In this document: in pieces, positions 32,068-40,951 of the stretch
Position numbering within the stretch: position 1 is the first letter of the stretch
Layout of the letters: every line of letters begins with the position of its first letter
Source of the DNA: CBDFHJ01 sp965247635
GTDB lineage: Bacteria; Chloroflexota; Dehalococcoidia; Lucifugimonadales; Australimonadaceae
DNA: 64,000 nt
Direction: 5' to 3'
NCBI GenBank assembly: GCA_965247635.1
Contig: CBDFHJ010000009.1
Coordinates: 124,001 to 188,000 of the forward strand
Program-made: the position numbers and the translations under genes
Notes under the pieces: generated by a model
Databases searched by the model: none
What the model saw: only the letters and a program-made list of their open reading frames with translations
What the model was told of the DNA's origin: nothing

Positions 32068-33471
32068 CTACAGCGGCGGCCGCCGCTCATGCCAGCGCGC
32101 GTGCTGCTGGTACGCATACGCCGTCCTGAGCACGGCAGCCTCGTCGAAAGGCCTACCCCCAAGCTGCAACCCTATCGGAAGGCCGGCGCGGGTGAAGCCA
32201 CACGGGATGGAGACGGCGGGCATCCCAGTGAGGTTGAACGGGGCGGTAAACCCGGGGCGCATGGCCGTCGCCAAGGGATCAAACTCCTCGAACGCAGGCG
32301 CGGGCCTGGGTGAGCTCGGCAACGCCAGCACGTCCACGCGCTCCATGACTTGAGCGACCTCTCGCCGAACGCGGCTCCGTGCCCGCTGCGCCTGAACGTA
32401 ATCACCGCTGCTGAACAGGCCGCCAGCGAAGAACCTCATGCGGACTGCCTCGCCAAAGTTCTGTGGCTGCGACCGCAGGTCCTGCTCGTGGTAGGCAAAC
32501 GCCTCGCTCAGCATAATGACCGTATTGGCGATGTTGGCATACGCAAGACTCGGGATGGTGACCTCCTCAACGCGTGCGCCCAGGCCCTCCAGTTCGGCCA
32601 GCGCCGCGTCCACGGCAGTCAGGACCTCCGGGTCCATCTCCGCGCTGGGCTCGGTCATGTAGCCACGCAAGACGCCGATGGTGACGTCCTTCGCGTCTTC
32701 TCGCAGCGCGGCCGCGTAATCGGGGACCGGCACATGGCTGCTGGTGCTATCGTGGGGATCATGCCCGGCGATCGCTCCGAGCATAAGCGCCGCGTCCTCT
32801 ACCGTTCGGGTCATGGGGCCACAGTGGTCCAGGGACCAGCTCAGCGGCAGTACGCCGTACCTGCTGACCCGCCCGTAGGTGGGCTTGAGGCCCGTGATCC
32901 CGCAGAAGGACGCGGGCCCGCGGATGGAGCCTCCCGTATCGGAGCCCAAGGAGCCCATGCTGAGGCCGGCGGCCACCGCGGCCCCGGAACCGCTACTGGA
33001 GCCGCCCGTGACGTGAGCGAGGTCCCACGGGTTACGCGCCTGCTCAAAAATGCTCGTGACGGGGCCTCCCAGGGCGAACTCGTGCATGGCCAGTTTGCCC
33101 AGGAGGATGGCGCCGGCCTCGCGCAGGCGGCGTATGACGGTGGCGTCCTGGTCAGGCACGCGGTGCTCCAGCACCTTGGACTGACCAGTGGTGCGTACCC
33201 CTTGCGTGTCGTACAGGTCCTTGTGCGCCAACGGTATGCCGTGAAGGGGGCCAAGCTCGTCTCCCCGGATCAAGGACGCCTCTCGCTGGCGCGCCTCTTT
33301 CAGCGCTGTCTCGGCAAGCAAGGTGACGTACGCCCGCAACTGGCCGTCCACGGCTTCAATCCGATCGAGATGAGCTTGGGTAAGCTCAACGGGAGAAAGC
33401 TCACGGCGACGGACCAGCTCGCTCGCTTGCCGGATAGTCAGAAAGCACAGCTCGTCTTGCGTGGTGCTCAC
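32068..33471 (-). CDS. Amidase-signature (GatA-like) hydrolase
   Basis: 467 residues from a GTG start (33471). The amidase-signature triad is complete: Lys in GIPLAHKDLYD (about residue 80), the glycine/serine-rich HVTGGSSSGSGAAVAAG with the cis-Ser, and the nucleophile region GSDTGGSIRGPASFCGITGLKPT. The family hydrolyses amides, with GatA and urea/allophanate enzymes as relatives. It is preceded by a GatC-like small gene, as in AtzE/AtzG, so I infer a heterodimeric amidase rather than the tRNA amidotransferase (no gatB nearby). Confidence 0.9.
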   Translation of the reverse strand: MSTTQDELCFLTIRQASELVRRRELSPVELTQAHLDRIEAVDGQLRAYVTLLAETALKEARQREASLIRGDELGPLHGIPLAHKDLYDTQGVRTTGQSKVLEHRVPDQDATVIRRLREAGAILLGKLAMHEFALGGPVTSIFEQARNPWDLAHVTGGSSSGSGAAVAAGLSMGSLGSDTGGSIRGPASFCGITGLKPTYGRVSRYGVLPLSWSLDHCGPMTRTVEDAALMLGAIAGHDPHDSTSSHVPVPDYAAALREDAKDVTIGVLRGYMTEPSAEMDPEVLTAVDAALAELEGLGARVEEVTIPSLAYANIANTVIMLSEAFAYHEQDLRSQPQNFGEAVRMRFFAGGLFSSGDYVQAQRARSRVRREVAQVMERVDVLALPSSPRPAPAFEEFDPLATAMRPGFTAPFNLTGMPAVSIPCGFTRAGLPIGLQLGGRPFDEAAVLRTAYAYQQHARWHERRPPL

Positions 33472-33481
33472 TGGACCTTCC

Positions 33482-33673
33482 CTAGCCCGGCGGCCAGACG
33501 GGTAAGAAAACGCCAGCCACCTCTTCGTGCCGGAGGTCCGCCTCGTAGAGGGCTCGCAGATGGTCCACGTACCCCTCGAAGAGGGGCTTCAACCGCTCGA
33601 CCTCCGCCGGCGTCAAGGTGAGGCCTGCCTTGTCCAAAAGCAGGCGAAACGCATCGTCAGGCAGGGTGCTCAT
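33482..33673 (-). CDS. AtzG/GatC-like small amidase partner
   Basis: 63 residues from the ATG at 33673 (a GTG nine bases earlier is possible). Two helices in PAEVERLKPLFEGYVDHLRAL, then an extended HEEVAGVFLP tail that wraps an amidase, as seen in AtzG (DUF4089) and GatC. It ends 11 bp before the amidase start, so the two form one operon. The tail matches the family well. Confidence 0.8.
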   Translation of the reverse strand: MSTLPDDAFRLLLDKAGLTLTPAEVERLKPLFEGYVDHLRALYEADLRHEEVAGVFLPVWPPG

Positions 33674-33817
33674 TGGTGTCACTCGCAGACGCTTTCAGGA
33701 TCGGGGGTGCAGCCCGCTTCAGCCCGCAGAGACGTAACCATAAGCGTGGGATGCGCGGGCGTCAACGGGCATTTCTGGGCACCTACAACCGCACCCTGCG
33801 CTTCTAGTGCAGGGACA

Positions 33818-34828
33818 TCACCCCTCGCCTTCGCCGCCCAGGTACACCGCCGTCTCCGGATGGTAGCCAACCCACCCGTACCACTCGGAGATGAAAGAAG
33901 GCACGGAGCCGAGCGACGCGCCTGCCAGCGGCCCTTCCACCGCGCGGCCCACGATGTCCCACGTCGAGCCGGTCTCATCGTCCACAAGCGGGAATATGTC
34001 TGGCCCAACCTCGCCGGTGAAGTCAAGCGTTTGGCCGTTGACCGTCCGGGCGAAGGCGAACCCCGTACCAGAGGCGACGTTGTAGAACACCACCACGGGC
34101 ACTCCCCCGACCTCAACGTTGACCACGCCCCCCACCCTTTCTAGGACCACGAGCGGGAAGGCGGCGGACCCTGCCTCCGTCTCGACGCCGATCACCAGAG
34201 ACCGGCTGGTCAGCAAGCCGGTGCGTATCTGACGATACCCCTGCTCGTAGGGCGTGCGCAGGTCGAGCACCTCGGTATTCGGATACGCCGCTTGCCACTC
34301 GGACCACGTCATCAGCGGCATGGGCACGAAGCCCAGGCGTTCCCCTTCCAGCGGTCCTCCCGCCAGCGCACTGCCATCCCCCTGGGCCCAGGCGGTATCC
34401 GTCTGGCGGTCCTGCATGGCCAGGACGCCCTTGTCGAGGCCGCCCGCGTCAAAAGTGAGCCGCTGTCCACCGACCACGGGGTCGAACCCGACCCCCGTCC
34501 TGCACGTGGGTCAGTAGGTGATCAGCAGTGGTCTGCCATGGACCGTGTCGTTGACGATCTCATGGAACCTCAGCACGCTCACGGGGTAGGCCCTGGCCAC
34601 GTCGTCCTGCGCATAGCCAAGCACCAGCTCGTCGTCAGCCAACATCGAGGCGCTAGCCGGGATGACTAGCGGGTCATCCACCACCACGAAGAGGCCTTGC
34701 ACATACGCTGGAGTCCGCGACTCGACTTCAGGCGTTACGGTCGGCGTTGGTGAAGGTTGCGAGTCCGTGCAAGCCGCCAGCGCCAGCAAAAGCAGAATCG
34801 AGACGATAAGCAGAGGGCGGTGCCTCAT
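33818..34828 (-). CDS. DUF3179 lipoprotein with in-frame TGA at the conserved CxxC, candidate selenoprotein
   Basis: 336 residues with readthrough; the two halves are in one frame (1011 nt, divisible by 3). Residues 1-105: signal peptide with lipobox (LLLALAACTDS) and the DUF3179 start (VLGYAQDDVARAYPVSVLRFHEIVNDTVHGRPLLITY in pieces). Then TGA (34511-34513), then PTCRTGVGFDPVVGGQRLTF and the rest of DUF3179, including MQDRQTDTAWAQGDGSALAG. In DUF3179 the segment is TYCPLC-xTG-xxFD, so the TGA sits exactly at the first Cys of CPxC. A hairpin with a GGGTTC loop follows. The family's function is not established. The real stop is also TGA. An alternative is a nonsense mutation. Confidence 0.65.
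34476..34498 (-). promoter_or_regulatory. SECIS-like hairpin in the DUF3179 gene
   Basis: On the minus strand ACGGGGGTC pairs with GACCCCGT (one bulged G) around the loop GGGTTC. The loop begins 21 nt after the TGA. A loop with GG and U and a bulged stem at this distance fits the bacterial SECIS layout. Confidence 0.5.
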
Positions 34829-35053
34829 CTTAGCAACAGTTCCATATAGCGATTAGATGAACTCCCCTCCGCACTAGGTACGTACTCGCCGTCTTCTCGT
34901 ATTCCCGGTCCCTCATGATGAGTCCCTTCATCCGACGGCGGCAACCCGTGCCTTCAAGCGGTATGCGGCAAGCGCGGAGGGTCAAGCCTACGTCGTCAAT
35001 CACGGAGCAGAAAAGGACCGGAGAGGAGGCCGTTATCGGCCAAACGAGGTAAG

Positions 35054-35128
35054 TGGAGCGGAAGACGGGATTCGAACCCGCGACCTTCTCCTTGGCAAGG
35101 AGATGCTCTACCCCTGAGCCACTTCCGC
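35054..35128 (-). tRNA. tRNA-Gly (GCC)
   Basis: Complete cloverleaf on the minus strand: acceptor GCGGAAG/CTTCCGC, anticodon stem-loop CTCCTTGCCAAGGAG with anticodon GCC, T-arm with GGTTCGAATCCC, and encoded CCA. Confidence 0.95.
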
Positions 35129-35154
35129 TCACTACAAAGCAGTCGCCAAGGCGC

Positions 35155-35230
<76 letters not shown>

Positions 35231-35325
35231 GCGCAACCATCCTAGTCAAGGCCCAAGGGAGTGTCAAGGCAAAGTCCAAGGCGGCAAGCAGGTGACCGCC
35301 TACGCCAGCTCGACCTAGCGATGGC

Positions 35326-37765
35326 CTACCCGCGCCGCCTTTGGAGGAAGAAGAAGCCACCGATGCCGGCAACGAGGATCACACCTACGATGATGCCGAC
35401 GATGAGGCCTACGTTTGCGCCCTCATCCACCACGGGAGACGGTGGCGTGCTGGTCGGCGTGGCCGTGGGGGACACCGGCACCGTAGGCGTGGCGGTAGCG
35501 GTAGCCGTGGCCGTCGGTGCCGCCGTGGCGGTTGGCGTAGGCGTCGGCGTCGCCGGCTCCGGCGTAGGTGTCGGTCGCCGGCTCTGGCGTAGGTGTCGGC
35601 GTCGCTGGCTCTGGCGTAGGTGTTGGCGTCGCTGGCTCTGGCGTAGGTGTCGGCGTCGCCGGCTCCGGTGTAGGTGTCGGGGTAGGCGTTGCCACCTGGA
35701 CGACGGCCAGCAGCGCGAAGACCGAGTAACCGCCAGCCGCTCCAGTAAAGGTAACGGTGCAGCTTACCAAGGTAGCGCTAACATCCGTACAGGTTGCTTC
35801 CTCCGTAAACACATTGCCGTCGTCGTCCACCTTGGTGATGACGATGGCCTTGCCTTGGGCGACCCGGTTATCGTGCCACACCTTGCTGACGTCGAAGGCC
35901 ACGGTGTTGTCGCCAACGTCGTCATTGGTGATGCCAATCTTCTGGACATTGACGACGAAGGCCACGTCCTCCTCCACGTCATCAATGTTGCCGCCGACAC
36001 TTTCAGCAGCGAGCTGGAACGTAGTACCAGGCGCGTCAACGAAGGCCGACGCGTCTTTCGAGAATTCGACTTCCAGGGCCGCGCCGTCGGGGAGGTTCTC
36101 CAGGGGTGTGGTGAACTGCACCGCGATCTCCGTTACCTCATCGCTGCCACCGGTCAGGAGGTCTGTATCGGGGGCCTCCGGCTGTAGCACCAGTTGAGGG
36201 TCGGTCATTACGATGTCTAGGCTGTCATCCCCGACTTCAAGCGTTACCGCGCTCTCGACGGTGAGGCCTCCACCCAGGTCCAAGACAGCGGTCCCCTCAC
36301 CGTCGGTGGTGTCAATTTCCAGGTCCCCGATGGTGGCGTCCAGTTCGCCGACGATCTCCTGACCGGCCTCCAGCCCGGTGATGTCGAGGTCTATGACCAA
36401 CCCCTCGTCGGTGATCGTGGCTTCCGTAGTCGTGGTGGTCACGTCCACCTCTACCCCCAAGGAGTCCTCCAGGGCGGTGTCCAGGGCCTCTTGATCCTCG
36501 GTGCTCACCTCGATGTCGGTCTCGATGGTGGCAGTCTGCGTTTCGCTCGTCGCCGCCGGTACCGCCACGGTGATTGAAACGGTGGCCGCTACGCTGTCGT
36601 CAGTCCCATCGTTGGCGGCGAAGGTGAAGAGGTCCGCGCCCACGAAGTCCGCGTTGGGTGTATAGGTCACCGTCGCGCCAGAGAGGGCCGTGTCCCCGCT
36701 GGCGATAGCCGCGGCGCCGTCGGCGAGCGTGCCATTGATAGGCGTCGTCACGATGACGAAGGTGAGCTCACTGCTCTCGGTGTCACTGCCCGTCAGGGTG
36801 ATCGTCTTGGCCGTGTTCACCGCCGTTGTAACGCTTTGGGCATCCGCTACCGGGAGGTCGTTTACCGGGTCCACGGTGACGGAGACCGTCGCAGTGGCTG
36901 AGTCCACGGTCCCATCGTTCACTTTGAAGGTGAAGCTGTCGTCACCACTAAACTCTGCCGTGGGCGTGTAGGTAACCACGGCAGTGGTGGCTGAGGCCTT
37001 TATGAGTGTCGCATCGCTGGTGAGGGTCGTAGCCCCCTGGGCCAGCGTGCCGTCTTGGGGCAGCGTGAGCAAGGTAAAGGTCAACACATCGTTCACGTCC
37101 GGGTCGATACCCGTCAGCGTGATGTCCACCGGCGTGTCCTCGTCCGTGGTCACACTATGGCTGACGGCGTTGGGAGTTGTATTTATCCCTCCTCCTCCCC
37201 CCCCCCCCCCCCCCCCCCCCCCGCCTCCCCCCTGGGATGGTGGCTTGGCGGGCGCGACTAGGTCCAGCTGGCTGGCCGAACCGCTACAGAAGGGGTAGTT
37301 GGACCGCTCTTGACCCGCTACGGGTACATCGATACCTATCGCCTCCAATGCGGCGTCACAGGTGCTGAAATCGCCCGGGGCGACCACGGTAATGGTGGCC
37401 TTCTGGTCGTTCACGTAGAACACGAACAGCTCGCCGTCCCGCATGCCTTCCCGTTCGCCGGTCGCCAGGTCGTCCGCGCGCACCTGAGCATCCGCCGCGG
37501 TCCCTCTGCCGTACTCACCGCCCGAGGTCGTGACGACACCTCCACCGAGGACCGAGTCTCCGTAGTTCACGCCGCCGAGTCTGGCCTCCACGTCCAGGCC
37601 GTCGCCTGCCGGGGAGCCGCCCACCGTCACGCTGCCATGGACCACATGGGAGGGCTGAGGCGTCGCTTCCGCCGAGCTGCGCAACAGGAAGAGCAGCGCA
37701 AGGGCGGCCAATAGGAACAGCGCCGACACTGTCAACCTGGGGAGTATGTGGGTGGCTCTGCGCAA
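35326..37765 (-). CDS. Secreted cadherin/Ig-like repeat protein with C-terminal membrane anchor (frameshifted in a tandem repeat)
   Basis: Signal peptide (LTVSALFLLAALALLFLL), an N-terminal domain of about 150 residues, a poly-glycine run encoded by C26, then two cadherin/Ig-like repeats (DEDTPVDITLTGIDPD...YTPTAEFSGDDSFTFKVNDGTVDSA; second with YTPNADFVGADLFTF), an Asp/Thr-rich domain, and TPTPEPA repeats. In the assembled frame the tail after the repeats is nonsense. The other frame continues to PPSPVVDEGANVGLIVGII, a TM helix and FFFLQRRRG, stop at 35326, which is clearly the native C-terminus. The shift is a 2-bp loss near 35574 in a 27-bp repeat. It is a cell-surface protein of unknown partner. 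Confidence 0.75.
35500..35695. repeat. 27-bp tandem repeats encoding PTPTPEPAT
   Basis: Near-identical units, with a core of GGCGTAGGTGTCGGCGTCGC on the plus strand, encode TPTPEPA repeats on the minus strand. One unit reads TCGGTCGCC where the others read TCGGCGTCGCC, a 2-bp loss that shifts the frame. Confidence 0.85.
37197..37222. repeat. C26 homopolymer tract
   Basis: Twenty-six consecutive C residues on the plus strand (poly-Gly on the minus strand) inside the cadherin-like gene. Any gain or loss of one base shifts the frame of everything downstream. Confidence 0.9.
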
Positions 37766-37976
37766 GGTGCGAGCTCCTTACCGTCTAGCGTGTGAGGTGC
37801 ACTGCGACGAAATACCTCTTAGGGTTGTCTCCCAAGAAGGCCCCCCTAGAGCGCGCACCTCAGTCGGTGACTACACCCTCAGGAGGGCCCTCAGGCAAGC
37901 TTGTGGCGGTTCCGCACCGCCTTATGTTCGTACTCGTTGACTCGTTGCCGGTCCGCTCCCAATGGCGTCGGCTCGG

Positions 37977-40951
37977 TTACGAGATGGTCGCCGGGTCGGT
38001 TCCCACCAGGAAGGTAAAGTAAGAGAGCATGATCTCCAGGTCGTCACCCGGGAAGAGGCTCCGGAAGCCCTGCTCTACGTCCACCGCGAAGCCGCCGGGC
38101 TGTGATGCGTCAATGACCGCATCTATCCGGTTGACTGCGGTGACGGCCGACACCGCCAGCTCCGCACCGCCGATCAGCGCGCCACGCAGGGCATTCACGA
38201 AGGCGATCGCATCCTGGGCGTGCGGCGTCCAGTGGTTGAATCCAGGGACGAACTCCTTGTCCGGCGGTAGACCACCGAGCGCGATAAACGGGCCGTCCAC
38301 GTTGAAGGCGATAGGCACGTTCACAACCCCAGCGCCCGTGGGGTTGGGCGCGGTGTCAAAGACCGGGTACAGAGATGCGCCCGGGACGTCAACCTCGCTC
38401 TTGACCTTCACGATCAACCCGAGGAACGGCGCGATGTCCGTCAGGCCGTTGGCAGCGCCCGGCGTGAACGTGAGGAACTGTCCCGTGGCACTGGGCCCGC
38501 CTGACCAGGTCTGGATGGTCTCGACGACGTCGAGCAGAGTCGGATTTCTTCCAAGCGCCGTGACGAGGTCGGGATGGGCGTTCTCAACGTCCTGATTTAA
38601 CAACGTCTCCAAGTCCGTCACGTCGGCGATCAGCGGGAATCCCAAGTAGTTGAAGCCTTCTCCCAGGAAGGCGGTCCGGTCGCTCAGGGAAGCCACCACG
38701 TCACCGGTAGCCGTCGTCTCCGCGTCGTTACTCGCGCCGTCAATGCCCCTGACGATCGCGACGAACTCCCCGGCCGACGTCCCCTCCGGCACCTCAACCA
38801 TCAAGACGTGGGTCGTGGTGGGGTTGAATGCGCCGAGGCCGTGCTTCTTGACGATGGCCTCCGCCACGTCACCGATGGGCGCCAGGATACCTAGCACGTT
38901 ACCGTTGGAGTCAATGTACTCCACCGAGTCGATACCCGTATCCACCGCCCCACCAGACGTGTCGTCCACGGCGCTGGCCAGTAGGAAGAACGGGTCGCCG
39001 GCGCGTAGCGCAGTGTCGCTGAAGGTGGGCACCAGCGCCGCGCTGACGATGGGGTCGGCCAGGTCCACGAGGATAGTGTCCGACGCCGGCTGGTCACCGC
39101 CGGTGCCCGGGTCAGCGTCAGACTTGCGGCCGGACGTGTCCGTCAGTTGCACTTCGACGAGGTTAGCGCCCGCGCTGAGGGTGATGAGCTCGGAGAACGT
39201 ATCGTCCACGTTGAAGGTCTTAACGGACTTCTTGAGCACGCTGTTAACGAAGATCTCCAACACGTCGGGACTCGATTCCACGTACGAACCGGTGACGGTC
39301 TGGGTCAGGAGCTGGGTCGGCGTAGTCACGGCGTCCAGGGTGAGGATTGGTGCGGCGAGGTCCAGGATGATGGTCACGCTGGCCGTGCCGTCGGCGGTGC
39401 CGGGCACCCTGCTGGTAGCCAGCAGGTCCACCGTGTTGTCACCGTCCTCCAGCGGCAGGTCGAATTCGGCCACTCCGTCCACCACGGGGAAAGTCTCGCC
39501 AGTGGTGGTGGGACCCGTCACTTCCAGGTTGTCCAGAATCCAGCCGGTAAAGCCGTTCAGCGCCGAGTCAACGGTATCGAAGTTGAACCGCAGGGTCCCG
39601 GTCGCGCCTACCAGGCTGGGAACGAAATCAGCGAGCGGGAACTCGATGTCCGTTAGCAGCCGGTCGCCGCCAGACCGGCGGTCGTTGGGCACGAAGACGA
39701 ACTTGAAGCCAAAGGGACCGTCGTAGACCTCACCGGGCGTGCCAAAGAAGTCACCAAGTATGGGCCCTATAGGGCCACCGGGGCCACCGGGGCCACCGGG
39801 GCCACCGGGGCCACCGGGGCCACCGGGGCCACCGGGGCCACCGGGGCCACCGGGGCCACCGGGGCCACCGGGGCCACCGGGGCCACCGGGGCCACCGGGG
39901 CCACCGGGACCACCAGGACCACCAGGACCACCGGGCCCACCAAAGCCGAAGAGCACCTCCGGGATGTCCACGATCTGGAAGATGACTTGGCAGCTCCCAG
40001 ACTGACAGAACAGACCGTGCATGACGTCGTATTCGATGCCGCCTTCCGTGTGACCATAGGTATCAAAGCTAATCGTTGTGCCCGCCCCCACGGTGAACTC
40101 CGGCGTTTCCAGATAGCCGGCGTTGGTGCCACCGGTAGCGTAATTAAGGGGTCCGTCCTGGCCGTAGTATGCGACATCCCCGAGACCATCGGTCGCGTCG
40201 AACACGTCCGTGAAGTGGAACAGCCCGGTGGTGGTGTACTGGGCCTGGTCAGCAGCGTCGTCAAAGGTGGAGGGGCTATCGAATCCAACGAGGGTGGCCT
40301 CCTCCACGCCCTGGTCCAGCTGGACCTGAACAACGGTCGGGTCATCCACTTCAACCCTGAACGACACCGGCGTTTCGGTGACCGCCGCTCCGTCTTCCGG
40401 CTCGGTGATGGTAAGGGTTACTTCGTCCAGCACCTCGTAGGAGAAGTCCTCCAAGGTGCTCGTCGTGTCTGACCCACCTATCCTTACCTGGGCTTGCATC
40501 TGGTAGTCGCCCGCCGTAGTAACCGGCGGCTCGGGCTCGCCCGGTAGCCGCGTGCCCACGACTCGGTTAAACGGGAAGCCGGCGTCGGCCAGCAGGATGC
40601 TGCCGCCGCTGCCCAGGCCCTGGATGTTGAACAGGCTGGTGTTGAACCCGCCTTCCAACGCGCCCGCCTCCAGGTTGATCTGGAGGACCTGGTTGAACTT
40701 GCCCACCACTGGAGCACATCGTCATTGGTGTCGTTGGGCGTGTTGCTGTCGTCGATAAAGTGGGCCAGGCCGCCGATCTCATCCACGAAGCCGGGGAGGT
40801 CGATGGCCGCGCCGAAGTCCGCGACTCCGGTCGCTGGATCGATGGGTATGAGTGCTCCCGCTGCTCCCTCATCGTTGTCTACCACCCACAGCACGCCAGG
40901 GCTCTGAGACACGAGGGTGGCCCCGTCGACCTCACCGCTCGGCAGATTCAA
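37977..40951 (-). CDS. Large secreted or surface protein, second part, with two frame changes
   Basis: The frame from about 40951 (LPSGEVDGATLVSQSPGVLW) switches frame near 40715 (NDDVLQ continuing as VVGKFNQVLQINLEAG, one G lost) and runs to 37977. It contains a glycine/proline repeat tract, several Ig/Big-like beta domains (TVTLTITEPEDGAAVTETPVSFRVEVDD; LTLDAVTTPTQLLTQTVTGSY), a SADAFTSGGAVDTGIDSVEYID-like segment and a C-terminus with FPGDDLEIMLSYFTFLVG. No start codon with a ribosome site is seen at its head, so it is probably the continuation of the gene upstream. Function unknown; extracellular adhesin or matrix type is likely. Confidence 0.6.
39772..39940. repeat. 9-bp tandem repeat, about 15 perfect units
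   Basis: GGGCCACCG repeated from 39772 to 39906, then degenerate units to 39940. It encodes Gly-Gly-Pro on the minus strand, inside the large surface protein. Confidence 0.9.

Noticed and set aside
39739..40005. Collagen-like GPP open frame on the plus strand
   Set aside because: It is the mirror of the Gly-Gly-Pro tract of the real minus-strand gene; no ribosome site or flanking domains.
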